Of a stretch of 46,504 bases of DNA, positions 18,371 to 27,244 are shown piece after piece (positions within the stretch are counted from its first letter, which is position 1; the number at the start of each line of letters is the position of its first letter). The position numbers and the translations under genes are program-made. Below the pieces are notes generated by a model. The model was not told the origin of the DNA, ran no database searches, and was given only the letters and a program-made list of their open reading frames with translations. The DNA is taken from NCBI GenBank assembly GCA_913020555.1, contig CAJWAC010000010.1, forward strand, positions 1 through 46,504, read 5' to 3'. The DNA is from an uncultured Polaribacter sp. Its GTDB lineage: Bacteria; Bacteroidota; Bacteroidia; Flavobacteriales; Flavobacteriaceae.

Positions 18371-18587
18371 CTAATTTATTATTTCTACCACTTGTCCATT
18401 TAATTTATCTTTAATTTGAGATTACTCCAGTAATTAATTTTTTTGAAGATTGGTTATACAAAGCAACCGTTGCGTATTCTAAAGGAGTTGTATCATTAAT
18501 GTTAATTATTTTACCCGTTAATTGAGCAAAACTTATTTGACTTGTTAAAATTATAAATCCATAAAATAGGTGTATTCTAAGTTTCAT
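18371..18587 (-). pseudogene. remnant of an outer-membrane receptor-like gene (signal peptide and carboxypeptidase-regulatory domain only)
   Basis: From ATG 18585-18587 the minus strand encodes MKLRIHLFYGFIILTSQ then ISFAQLTGKII, a signal peptide joined to the first strands of a carboxypeptidase-regulatory-like domain (PLEYATVALYNQSSKKLITGV). It stops at 18411 after 58 residues, where the parent family would continue for 600-900. After a one-base shift the sequence continues as KDKLNGQVVEIIN and then stops at 18371, which looks like the end of a protein. The simplest reading is a large internal deletion that fused the head and tail of a TonB-receptor-like gene out of frame. It starts 3 bp after the SUMF1 gene, so the two were probably co-transcribed. 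A genuine short secreted protein is less likely. Confidence 0.6.
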
Positions 18588-18589
18588 TT

Positions 18590-19681
18590 TTATTTTGAAG
18601 CTAACATTTCTGGAGTTGCAACAGTTCTAAATCCCATATGATCTGACCCAGAATCTATGGTAACTCCCATTTTTGCAGATATTCTAAAGCTTGAACAATA
18701 AGATTCGTGGCACAAAAATGAACCACCTTTTATTACGTATTCTTCTTGATAAGGATTGCTTGGGCTGTATGATTTGTTAGCACCCTTTGGGTTCAAGATT
18801 GGTTTAGAGATGTCCAAATCTTGGTAGTAATTTACATTAAAAAAATCGCTTGTTAATTCCCATACATTTCCAGCCATATCAAATAGACCAATACTATTTG
18901 CAGGATATGATTTTACTGGGGATATAAATTCAAAACCATCTCTAGGTTCATTCTTTGTAGGGAAAATTCCTTGCCAAGTATTAGCATTTGCATCTAAAAT
19001 TTTGGTATTATCTCCCCAAGTAAAAATGGCCTCTTTATAGGTGCCTTGAGCAGCAGATTCCCATTCAGCTTCCGTTGGTAAACGTCTATTTGCCCATTTG
19101 CAATAAGCTAAAGCATCTTCTAAGGCTATATGAACTACAGGGAAATTGTCTTTTCCTTCTATAGATGTTCCTGAGCCATAGGGTTGTTTCCAATTCGCAC
19201 CAATTTTCCAAGTCCACCATTGTGAATAATTTTGCATATTAACAACTGCGTTTACATTTTTATTGAAAACTAAACTACCAGGCTGTAAAATAGAATCATG
19301 AGGTTTTGGAGTTCCTGCAGGAACTTGTTTTTTTAGATCTTCCCAATCAATTTTACGCTCTGCAACTGTAATGTATTTTGTAGCTTTTACAAAGGCTTTA
19401 AATTGTTTGTTAGTTACTTCAGTTGCATCAATATAAAAACCGTCAACACTTACCTTGTGTGCTGGCTTTTCTCTTTTCATTGCAAATTGATCGGGAGGTT
19501 TAGCTCCCATTAAAAAGGTTTTACTTTCCACCCAAATCATGTTTTTAGGTATCTGTACTGTAAAAGTTTTAAGTGTGTTTTGAATTTTTTCATTCTCTTT
19601 TTTACAGCTAGACAATCCAAAAAATAAGATAAATGCAATTTGGAAATACTTTATTTTATAATTTTTATAAATTATAGTCAT
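18590..19681 (-). CDS. formylglycine-generating enzyme (SUMF1) family lipoprotein
   Basis: The 363-residue protein begins with a lipoprotein signal (FGLSSCKKE lipobox) and then a complete SUMF1 domain: MIWVESKTFLMGAK, HKVSVDGFYIDATEVTNKQF, YCKWANRRLPTEAEWE, GLFDMAGNVWELTSD and the end HMGFRTVATPE. The segment GGSFLCHESYCSSFRI keeps both cysteines (Cys324, Cys329) that in true formylglycine-generating enzymes bind copper and oxidise a sulfatase cysteine. Many SUMF1 relatives lack them, so this one may be an active sulfatase activator, but exported and lipid-anchored. No sulfatase lies in the window. A promoter with both boxes precedes it, and the receptor remnant follows 3 bp downstream. Confidence 0.88.
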   Translation of the reverse strand: MTIIYKNYKIKYFQIAFILFFGLSSCKKENEKIQNTLKTFTVQIPKNMIWVESKTFLMGAKPPDQFAMKREKPAHKVSVDGFYIDATEVTNKQFKAFVKATKYITVAERKIDWEDLKKQVPAGTPKPHDSILQPGSLVFNKNVNAVVNMQNYSQWWTWKIGANWKQPYGSGTSIEGKDNFPVVHIALEDALAYCKWANRRLPTEAEWESAAQGTYKEAIFTWGDNTKILDANANTWQGIFPTKNEPRDGFEFISPVKSYPANSIGLFDMAGNVWELTSDFFNVNYYQDLDISKPILNPKGANKSYSPSNPYQEEYVIKGGSFLCHESYCSSFRISAKMGVTIDSGSDHMGFRTVATPEMLASK

Positions 19682-19765
19682 TTCTTTATAATTAGTGTCT
19701 TTTTAGTAGATTTAAAAGTATGCAATTTTATATTTTAAATTGAATAAAATAGATTTTTATAAAGG

Positions 19766-19796
19766 CAAAAATAATTAAGTATTATTTGTTACACAA
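19766..19796 (-). promoter_or_regulatory. promoter of the SUMF1-family gene
   Basis: On the minus strand, TTG (19794-19796) is followed after 20 bases by TATTTTTG (19766-19773), fitting the Bacteroidota TTTG-N17-23-TAnnTTTG architecture. It predicts a leader of about 80 bases ahead of the ATG at 19681. Confidence 0.5.
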
Positions 19797-19963
19797 TAAA
19801 AAAAGAGTTTCTAAAAATTGATAAAATTATATCAATACGGATAGTTAAATTTTTAAAAGTTCATGATTTTATAGTATTGAACAAATTATTTAAAGCAGAT
19901 TAAATAGATATTAAGTTATAATTATCTTTTTTTTTATATATTTATTGTTCAATTCCCCTAAAT

Positions 19964-20158
19964 ATGAATATTGATTTTGGCATGCTAACTAAATCAATAT
20001 TTAATGTTAATTATATCTCACAGAAAGATTATTATTATTCTAAAGAATTTTTGAATAAAGAGGTTTTTTTGAGAGTATACTTATCATGTTTTTCTCTAGA
20101 GAAATTGCCGCTTATAACTAAAGGTATAGAACTTTTACTTTTAAATAGTAGGGAATGA
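19964..20158 (+). CDS. small hypothetical protein coupled to the flippase gene
   Basis: A 64-codon frame starts at ATG 19964. Its TGA overlaps the ATG of the next gene (ATGA at 20155-20158), the same coupling used repeatedly in this locus. The product is mixed hydrophobic and charged, with no signal peptide, no membrane segment and no motif I recognise. It could be the first gene of the polysaccharide operon, a translational primer for the flippase, or a chance frame. The coupling is the main argument for it being real. Confidence 0.45.
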   Translation: MNIDFGMLTKSIFNVNYISQKDYYYSKEFLNKEVFLRVYLSCFSLEKLPLITKGIELLLLNSRE

Positions 20159-21429
20159 ATATAACGAATTATCTAAAGAAGAATGTATTTGCATCTGTTG
20201 GAAAACTTTTAACAGTTTCTTCTGTTACGCTTTTATTACTGCCCATCATTATTCAAAAGATAGGATTAGATCTTTATGGTATCATTAGTCTTACGCTTTT
20301 ATTTAGTGGGGTTTCTAGTTTGATGGATCTAGGTTTATCTAAAGCAGTAGTATTGTTGAGTGGTGATAAAGAAATATCTACAAATAAAGTAATTACAGTT
20401 GCAATTTACTTAAATGTTGCCATTGTTGTAATAATAAGTTTTGTATTCATTATTTTAAATCTTCTAGAAATTGATCTTCTAGGTAAAAATATTAATCTGA
20501 CTACCTCAGAAAAATATTGGTTATTAATAACTGGATTTTTAATTTTAGTTTTTATGCTCTTAAATAATTTATGTAAATCTATCTTAGAAGCTAACTATTT
20601 TATGCATGTTGTGAACTTGAGTTTAGCTTTATTTACACCAATTTTATATGTTACTATTTATATTATAAGTTTTTTTTCACAGAATGTATTGGTTTATATT
20701 TTTATTCCATTAATAATTACCGCGAGTTTATTTGTTTTTTATGTTATCTATATAAAGTTAAAAACTGAAACTAAAATTGTTAAGGTTAATAAAAAGCATG
20801 CAATATATGTTTTAAAATGTTCTGTTAGCTTTCTTAAATTAGGCCTTATTAACAGTATAACAATGCCTGTAATGAGGTATTTGTTCGTTTTAATGGTTGC
20901 TGATGTTGGTATGTATGCCATTTTTGACCTTTCATTTAAAGTGGCAATGTTGGCCAACAGCTTAATAATTTCACTATCAGTGCCAATGTTTGCAGTTTTT
21001 TCTAAAATGATAAAAGAAAAGGCAGTAGAAATGTCTAAACTAGCTTTTAAAATATTTTATATTTCTTTCTTTGTTTATTTATTCATTTTAGGAGGATATT
21101 ATCTTTTAGGAAAGGAAATACTATCCTTTTTGAAATTAGCAACAAATAATTTAGAGCTGCTTTATTACATAACTTTTATTCTAATTATTTCTATAGGAAG
21201 CGTTGCAGTAGTGGAAATATTTTACAGATATTTTCTGGCTAGTAATCAGTTGCAAAAAGCTTTTTTAATGAAGATTAGCGTACCAATTACGATGGTGATT
21301 TTCTTTTTCTTACTATCAAAAGTTGATATAATTTATAGATTTATTTATGCTTTCGGATTAAGTTGCGTAATAAGCACAACGATTATTTTTTGTGCATTTA
21401 AAATAGAAAATAAAAAATTAAAAAGATGA
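20155..21429 (+). CDS. wzx: Wzx-type polysaccharide flippase
   Basis: The 424-residue integral membrane protein has about twelve hydrophobic helices. Its N-terminus (NYLKKNVFASVGKLLTVSS, then LYGIISLTLLFSGVSSLMDLGL) is typical of the MATE-like oligosaccharide flippases that move undecaprenyl-diphosphate-linked repeat units across the inner membrane. Specificity cannot be read. It overlaps the small upstream frame and the downstream polymerase gene by ATGA, indicating one tightly coupled operon. Confidence 0.87.
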   Translation: MNITNYLKKNVFASVGKLLTVSSVTLLLLPIIIQKIGLDLYGIISLTLLFSGVSSLMDLGLSKAVVLLSGDKEISTNKVITVAIYLNVAIVVIISFVFIILNLLEIDLLGKNINLTTSEKYWLLITGFLILVFMLLNNLCKSILEANYFMHVVNLSLALFTPILYVTIYIISFFSQNVLVYIFIPLIITASLFVFYVIYIKLKTETKIVKVNKKHAIYVLKCSVSFLKLGLINSITMPVMRYLFVLMVADVGMYAIFDLSFKVAMLANSLIISLSVPMFAVFSKMIKEKAVEMSKLAFKIFYISFFVYLFILGGYYLLGKEILSFLKLATNNLELLYYITFILIISIGSVAVVEIFYRYFLASNQLQKAFLMKISVPITMVIFFFLLSKVDIIYRFIYAFGLSCVISTTIIFCAFKIENKKLKR

Positions 21430-22700
21430 TTGTTGTTATTTTAGCTTTTTTTGGTCTTTCTTTTTTATTAGCAGCCAATAGACCCACTTCTTTTGTGATT
21501 TTTTATGTATTGGCATCTACTAAATTTTTAGGTTTTGTAGATCCTGCACAATTTATTGTTGGTGGCATTGAGCTTGGTTATTTTGTGCTGAATATCATAG
21601 CAATTTTCAGTATTTTTTTTAAGAAGAACTGGGTAGAACTGCCTGAGAATAGCTTTGGAATAATATTGTTAATTACAGTTATGATTGTCTACGGAATTCT
21701 AAGACCAATACTTAATGAATTTTCTTCTGTTAAGCAAGCTTTTATAGCTAGTAAAGATGTTTGGAATTATGCTATTTTTATATACCTAATAGTATATTAT
21801 GATAATTTAGATTTAAAGGTTATTATAAGTGTTATAAAATGGTTAGGTATATATTTGGCAGCCAATTATTTTGTGTATCTAATAGTTCCAAATATTATAC
21901 CTCCATTTTATTATAATGCTACACATGTAAGAACTTTCTTTCCAACATACATAAGCTTATCAATTTTCTTGTATTTAATTGAAGTGAAAATGTTTAAACT
22001 AAAAGATTTAAAAATTTATAGTTTAATATTATTTCAGTTTTTAGGCATAGTGCTTGCAGGGCACAGCAGTTTAACAATAATGACAGGGGGCTGTATTATT
22101 TTATATCTTTTTGTTTTTGATGAAAATTTAGCATTAAAAAGTGATGTGATTATTAAGTTTTTTGGTTTTCTATTATTTGGCATTTCGCTAGCACTTATTT
22201 TTATAAATGGTTTGTATGATAGTATTGTAAGTGATGTAAATGCATTTATTAATAGTGAAGATTTAGCTTTGAAAACCAGAGATCTCTATAATAAATTTAG
22301 ATGGGATGCTATCAATAAGCAAAAAGTATTTGGTCATGGTTACATTCATCAATCATCAAAATTCATGAATCAATTTAAATTAAGTGGAACAAGTGCCTAT
22401 ATGGAACGTTTTACAGTAATAGATTCAGGTTACGTAGATCTTCTGATTAAATTTGGGTATTTAGGGGCATCTTTAATAGTAATTGTTTTAAATAAATATT
22501 TTTTTTTAGGGTTTTACCCAAAGTATAAAAATCATATTACTCTTGCTATGTCGTCTTTTTTATTGCAATATATACTTATTAGCTATACTTGGTCTGTTTA
22601 CACCTTTATACATGGCATTGTTCCAGCTGGTTTGGCTTTTTATATAATTTTAATGTATAAAGATATTAATACCTTAGAAAACGAAATTAAATTAATATGA
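21426..22700 (+). CDS. wzy: Wzy-type O-antigen/polysaccharide polymerase
   Basis: The 424-residue protein has about eleven membrane helices and a large loop between about residues 265 and 330 (FGHGYIHQSS, DSGYVDLLIKFGYLG). This is the topology and short-motif pattern of Wzy/Wzy_C-like polymerases, which join lipid-linked repeat units in the periplasm. Sequence identity in this family is low, so the call rests on topology, the 'D.GY..L..KFGYLG' motif and position between flippase and glycosyltransferases. It starts by ATGA overlap with wzx and ends by ATGA overlap with a glycosyltransferase. Confidence 0.8.
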   Translation: MIVVILAFFGLSFLLAANRPTSFVIFYVLASTKFLGFVDPAQFIVGGIELGYFVLNIIAIFSIFFKKNWVELPENSFGIILLITVMIVYGILRPILNEFSSVKQAFIASKDVWNYAIFIYLIVYYDNLDLKVIISVIKWLGIYLAANYFVYLIVPNIIPPFYYNATHVRTFFPTYISLSIFLYLIEVKMFKLKDLKIYSLILFQFLGIVLAGHSSLTIMTGGCIILYLFVFDENLALKSDVIIKFFGFLLFGISLALIFINGLYDSIVSDVNAFINSEDLALKTRDLYNKFRWDAINKQKVFGHGYIHQSSKFMNQFKLSGTSAYMERFTVIDSGYVDLLIKFGYLGASLIVIVLNKYFFLGFYPKYKNHITLAMSSFLLQYILISYTWSVYTFIHGIVPAGLAFYIILMYKDINTLENEIKLI

Positions 22701-23773
22701 AAAAAAATATTCTTTATTTATTGTCATCCTATAATAGATTTACTGGTACACCAAAAAAAACATTAGATCTTTTAAATAATTCTAACAATAACAATTTCTT
22801 ATATGTTTGGTCATCAAATTATAAAAAAGAATTTAAAAATGATTATGTAAATGTTAGTAGAAAAGTTTTTGAAGGAGATTATGGCAGAAATATTTTTAAA
22901 CATGTTAATTATTTAATTAAGATTATTGATCAAGAAAAAATAGAAATTGTTCAAACACAATTTTTTTTCGGTGAACTTTTAATTGGTTTGGTTAAACTAT
23001 TTAGACCAAAAATAAAAGTGATTGTTGTTTTTGTAGGATCTATGTCTGCGGGTTTTTTAAAAAGAAGTATTCAAAATATTTTTTACAAGAAAGTAAATAC
23101 TTTTGTTTACATATCAAATTATGTAAAAGAGGAAAAAGAAAAAGTTTTTACTTATTTAAGAAACGCAAAAACAATTGTTATTTATAATGGAACAAATAGA
23201 TTGTTGGTTGATAAAAATAAAGCTCAAAAAAATGAAAACACATTTAATCTTTTAAGTGTCTCAAGTCTAATATCAATAAAAAATATTTCAACTTTAATTG
23301 ATATGATGGAACTGATAATTAAAAAACAACATAAAAATATTCATTTATACATTGCTGGAAGTGGAGCTCAAGAAAATGAACTAAAACAAAGCGTAAAGGA
23401 AAAGGGATTACAAGAATTTGTACATTTCCTTGGCAACCAAAAAAAAATAGGGAATCTATTAGACAATTCTGATATTTTCGTTCACCCTTGTTATATAGAA
23501 GGTTTTGGGATTTCTGTAATAGAAGCAATGATGGCAGAAAAACCAGTTGTAGTTTCAAATGCAGGCGCACTTCCAGAAATTGTAAATCATAAGAAAACTG
23601 GGTTCCTTGTAAATCCTTTTAATGCTGAACAATGGATGAATGCTGTTTTAGAGCTTAAGAATAATAATGAATTATCAAAAGAAATAGCCAAAAATGGAAA
23701 AGAAAAGGCAGAGCAAGAGTTTTCAGTAAAAAACTTTGTAGAAAATTATAATCTATTATATCAAAAAATTTAA
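22697..23773 (+). CDS. glycosyltransferase family 4 protein
   Basis: The 358-residue cytoplasmic enzyme has the two-Rossmann GT-B layout. The nucleotide-sugar half carries VSSLISIKNISTLIDMMELI, LYIAGSGAQENELKQ, and the retaining GT4 signature EGFGISVIEAMMAEKPVV with both conserved glutamates, then SNAGALPEIV. Its N-terminal half includes the family's variable acceptor-binding region. It transfers a sugar onto a lipid-linked intermediate; donor and acceptor are unknown. Coupled by ATGA to wzy; the next gene begins 1 bp after its stop. Confidence 0.9.
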   Translation: MKKNILYLLSSYNRFTGTPKKTLDLLNNSNNNNFLYVWSSNYKKEFKNDYVNVSRKVFEGDYGRNIFKHVNYLIKIIDQEKIEIVQTQFFFGELLIGLVKLFRPKIKVIVVFVGSMSAGFLKRSIQNIFYKKVNTFVYISNYVKEEKEKVFTYLRNAKTIVIYNGTNRLLVDKNKAQKNENTFNLLSVSSLISIKNISTLIDMMELIIKKQHKNIHLYIAGSGAQENELKQSVKEKGLQEFVHFLGNQKKIGNLLDNSDIFVHPCYIEGFGISVIEAMMAEKPVVVSNAGALPEIVNHKKTGFLVNPFNAEQWMNAVLELKNNNELSKEIAKNGKEKAEQEFSVKNFVENYNLLYQKI

Positions 23774-23774
23774 A

Positions 23775-25028
23775 ATGATACATGATTTTTTAAAATATCT
23801 AAAAAGTATATCAATAGACTATATAGTTAGTAATGGTTATAAAGATCTATATATAGAAGTTTTAAAAACTAATGACGTAGATATTTTAATAAAAAAAACT
23901 GATTTTAAAAAGATAGAAACTATTTTAAAAGCTTTTTGTGAAATAGAAAACTGTAAAATTGTACAAATTTATCACCAAGAAGTATTTGCAAAAAATATAT
24001 TTTTATATAAAGAAGCCACAGAAGAAATTTTAAATTTAGATTTATACGGCAAATTGCATAAAAATAACAATGAGTTTTTTACAGAATTAGAAATATTTGG
24101 TCAAAAAAAATATTATAAAGAGGTATCAATTTTAAATACTCATCAAGAGTTTTTTTACTATTTCATAAAAAAAATAAGTAAGCCAAACTTTTCAATTGAA
24201 GTGTTTTCTTACATAAGGAATTTATATTTAGAAGACCAAAATAATTGTGATAGTGCTTTGAGAGAGCATTTGAAAATAACAGGAGAAAGCATCTCAAGCG
24301 CATTTTTGAATGATGATTTTTATTTTATTGAAAATAATATGGAAATAATTTTATCTGATTTAGATAAGAAAAATGTAACTCTAAATTATTGGATAAATGA
24401 TAAATTAAGAATTCTAAAAAGAATACTAAAACCAACAGGAATTTCAATTGCTTTTTTAGGCCCAGATGGTTCAGGAAAAACAACAATTATAAATGGATTA
24501 CTAAACTCAAATCTACCCTTTAGAAGAACTGATTATTTTCACTTAAAACCTATTTATCCTAAAAATAAATCAGAAGTTGTAACAAGTAATCCTCATCAAT
24601 ATGAACCATATAATGTTTTTAAATCCATAGCTAAACTTATTTACTTTGTATGGCAATACAACATAGGATGGATTAAGAATATTATTCCTTTAAAAATAAA
24701 ATCTTCTCTAGTTATTTTTGATAGATATTATGATGATTTAATTGCAGATAATAAACGTTACAGGTATGGAGGAGGAAATTACATGGCAATTTTTTTTCGT
24801 GTTTTTATAAAAAAACCAAAATTGTATTTTATTTTAGTTACAGATCCAGATATTATTTACAAAAGAAAACAAGAAGTTCTTTTTTCTGAGCTGCAAAATC
24901 AAGTAGAAAAGTATAGAGAATTGGCAGATGGGAAAAGATATTTTGAAATAGATGTTAATAATGAACCCAATTTAATTGTGAAAAGGGTAAACTCAATTTT
25001 AATGAAAAAGATGAATGAGAGATATTAG
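23775..25028 (+). CDS. P-loop kinase, thymidylate-kinase-like, with an N-terminal nucleotidyltransferase-like region
   Basis: The 417-residue protein has two parts. Residues 1-210 include NDVDILIKKTDFKKIETILK and later LNLDLYGKLH, which resembles the uncharacterised nucleotidyltransferase-like proteins ('DIDLLV' motif), although a glycine-serine active-site turn is not obvious. Residues 225-417 form a kinase: Walker A in IAFLGPDGSGKTTIINGLL, then FDRYYDDLIADNKRYRYGGG, as in the DRY and lid region of thymidylate kinases, and VTDPDIIYKRKQE. Its substrate is unlikely to be dTMP given the locus. Together with the phosphotransferase that overlaps its end by 14 bp, it could phosphorylate a sugar, lipid or polyol for the surface polymer. 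That is inference. Confidence 0.7.
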   Translation: MIHDFLKYLKSISIDYIVSNGYKDLYIEVLKTNDVDILIKKTDFKKIETILKAFCEIENCKIVQIYHQEVFAKNIFLYKEATEEILNLDLYGKLHKNNNEFFTELEIFGQKKYYKEVSILNTHQEFFYYFIKKISKPNFSIEVFSYIRNLYLEDQNNCDSALREHLKITGESISSAFLNDDFYFIENNMEIILSDLDKKNVTLNYWINDKLRILKRILKPTGISIAFLGPDGSGKTTIINGLLNSNLPFRRTDYFHLKPIYPKNKSEVVTSNPHQYEPYNVFKSIAKLIYFVWQYNIGWIKNIIPLKIKSSLVIFDRYYDDLIADNKRYRYGGGNYMAIFFRVFIKKPKLYFILVTDPDIIYKRKQEVLFSELQNQVEKYRELADGKRYFEIDVNNEPNLIVKRVNSILMKKMNERY

Positions 25029-26019
25029 TTTTTTTTCTGATGATACTTATCTGAGTATTCCTAATCGTAAAAATCCGAAAGTGATTTTGGCATTTGGTAA
25101 TAAAATAATGGTTAAAAACTCTTTTCAAATTTACAATCCATTTTCTACAAAAGCTAAACTTTTCAAATGGGTAGTTCGTTTTTTTGGAATACATTTTAAA
25201 AGTTTGATTTTGAAATTACTTGACGTTCAAAAACATCAAAACTCTGAGTTTATTAATTTTTTGAATCAAGAATATCAAACTAAATTTACGGCCTCTATAT
25301 ACAATGCAACATTAAAAGATAAAGTTGTAATACAACTACAATCAGAAGGTTCCATTTATGGATATGCAAAATTCCCAATAAATGATAAAGGTTTAAATAA
25401 TATTAAAAATGAAATATATGCAATTGAACTATTATCTAAAATAGAGATTATAAATTTAGAAATGAAAACGTTTAAATTTCATAACACTCCTTTTTTTATA
25501 CTACCAGATTTGCAAGGTCATTTTGAAAATATTTCCGATAACGAAATCTATCAGTTTGTTGAATCTTTTAAAAAAGATAAACTCTTAAAACTAAAAGATC
25601 ATCATAGAATAATTGAAATTAGAGATTTTCTTGAAGCACAAAATTTAATAATCGAACTTGATATTTTAAAATCAGTTTTAAAAACTTCTAAAGATTACTA
25701 TAGTGAAGTGTATGAACATGGAGATTTTGCACCTTGGAATATTGTAAAAACAAAAAATGGAATGGCTGCTTTTGATTTTGAATATTTTGTAGAAAATGGT
25801 TTAGAATATTTAGATATTATAAAATATCATTTTCAAGTAGGAAAACTTTTAAAGGGTAAAAATCAAAATGATTTGTACAAATACGTGTCTGATAAAATAG
25901 GTGTTTCTGAAATTAGAGAAATGCTTTCGTTATTCTTATTAAAGGAAATTATGAATTGCTATCAACAAAACAAAGCATCTGATTTTGAAACCAAAATGTT
26001 AAATTTTATCAATGGCTAA
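25015..26019 (+). CDS. aminoglycoside-phosphotransferase/choline-kinase-fold protein
   Basis: The 334-residue protein ends in a protein-kinase-like phosphotransferase lobe. YEHGDFAPWNIVKTKNGMAA contains the Brenner motif HGDxxxxN, and AFDFEYFVENGLEYLDI supplies the metal-binding Asp. The N-terminal 230 residues are less conserved but contain a beta-rich lobe (GSIYGYAKFPINDK). Family members phosphorylate small molecules such as choline, homoserine or sugars. It overlaps the P-loop kinase gene by 14 bp and the next glycosyltransferase by 8 bp, so it belongs to the same operon. A role in adding a phosphate-linked decoration is possible but unproven. Confidence 0.75.
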   Translation: MRDISFFSDDTYLSIPNRKNPKVILAFGNKIMVKNSFQIYNPFSTKAKLFKWVVRFFGIHFKSLILKLLDVQKHQNSEFINFLNQEYQTKFTASIYNATLKDKVVIQLQSEGSIYGYAKFPINDKGLNNIKNEIYAIELLSKIEIINLEMKTFKFHNTPFFILPDLQGHFENISDNEIYQFVESFKKDKLLKLKDHHRIIEIRDFLEAQNLIIELDILKSVLKTSKDYYSEVYEHGDFAPWNIVKTKNGMAAFDFEYFVENGLEYLDIIKYHFQVGKLLKGKNQNDLYKYVSDKIGVSEIREMLSLFLLKEIMNCYQQNKASDFETKMLNFING

Positions 26020-27244
26020 AAAACTAAAAATATTAATTTCTTGTTATGCTTGCAGTCCTTTAAGAGGCTCAGAGCCAGGAATGGGTTGGAGCTTTGTTTT
26101 TGGTTTAAGTAAACATAATGAAGTTCATGTTATTGTTGAAAAGGAAAAATGGGAAAAAGATATTAATAGTTTTCTAGAAAAATATCCAAGTAAAGATTTG
26201 AAATTTTATTTTATTACTAAAAAGAGAGCTAGGCTATTGCGTAAAATTTGGCCTCCTTCTTATTATTGGTTTTATAAGAAATGGCAACAAAAAGCTTTCC
26301 TATTAGCCAAGAAACTAGATAGAACAGAAAATTTTGATGTAATTCACCAATTAAATATGGTGGGTTATAGGGAGCCCGGGTTTTTGTGGAAAATGAAAAA
26401 ACCTTTTGTTTGGGGTCCAATAGGTGGTACTGAAAACATACCATGGAAATTATTTTTATTATTTAGTTTTTATGGAAAGCTATTTTATGGATTTAGAAAT
26501 GTTACTAATAGATATCAGATAAAAAATCTTAGTAGACCAAAGTTGGCAGCCAATAGAGAGCAAGCTATATTAATCGCGGCAACTCCGGACATACAAAATT
26601 CCATAAAAAAATATTGGAATCAAAATTCTTTTATTGTTCCTGAAATAGGTTCCATTGAAAATAAGAATATTAAAATTGATTCAAGAAAAGAAAATGAACC
26701 ACTAAAAATAGTCTGGACGGGTCAACACATACAACGTAAGGCTTTACATTTATTATTAAAGAGTTTAGATTTAGTTGATAAATCTGTAGAGTGGGAATTA
26801 CACATTTTAGGATTAGGAACCGAAACTAAAAGATGGCAAAAGATGGCAAAAAATCTAAATATTGATTCAAATTGTATTTGGCACGGCTGGGTTGATAAAA
26901 GTATAGCATTATCAATTATGAAACAAGCCCATGTATTAGCAATAACAAGTCTGTACGATTTAACGTCAACAGTAATTATTGAAGGCATTTCTTTAGGATT
27001 ACCAGTTGTAACACTTGATCATTGTGGTTTTTCTTTTGTTATTGATGAGACTTGTGGAATTAAAATCCCTGTAGATAATCCAAAAAAGATATTTATAAAC
27101 TTTAAACTTGCTATTCAAAAATTATATCAATCTGAAAGTTATAGAGTATCATTAGCAGAAGGTGCATTAAAAAGAGCACAAGACTTTTCTTGGGAAAAGA
27201 AAATTAAACAGTTAAATGAAGTTTATCAAAAATTGACTGTATGA
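26012..27244 (+). CDS. glycosyltransferase family 4 protein
   Basis: The 410-residue GT-B enzyme starts KILISCYACSPLRGSEPGMG, with the 'GSE.G' acceptor-side loop typical of one GT4 subgroup. It continues with HQLNMVGYREPGFLWKM, KPFVWGPIGG, IVWTGQHIQRKALHLLLKSL, WELHILGLGTETKRWQ and a C-terminal region SLYDLTSTVIIEGISLGLPVV. The usual E-x7-E is here represented by one clear glutamate (IIEG) preceded by DLTS, which is typical of this subgroup. It overlaps genes on both sides (8 bp and ATGA). Confidence 0.87.
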   Translation: MAKKLKILISCYACSPLRGSEPGMGWSFVFGLSKHNEVHVIVEKEKWEKDINSFLEKYPSKDLKFYFITKKRARLLRKIWPPSYYWFYKKWQQKAFLLAKKLDRTENFDVIHQLNMVGYREPGFLWKMKKPFVWGPIGGTENIPWKLFLLFSFYGKLFYGFRNVTNRYQIKNLSRPKLAANREQAILIAATPDIQNSIKKYWNQNSFIVPEIGSIENKNIKIDSRKENEPLKIVWTGQHIQRKALHLLLKSLDLVDKSVEWELHILGLGTETKRWQKMAKNLNIDSNCIWHGWVDKSIALSIMKQAHVLAITSLYDLTSTVIIEGISLGLPVVTLDHCGFSFVIDETCGIKIPVDNPKKIFINFKLAIQKLYQSESYRVSLAEGALKRAQDFSWEKKIKQLNEVYQKLTV

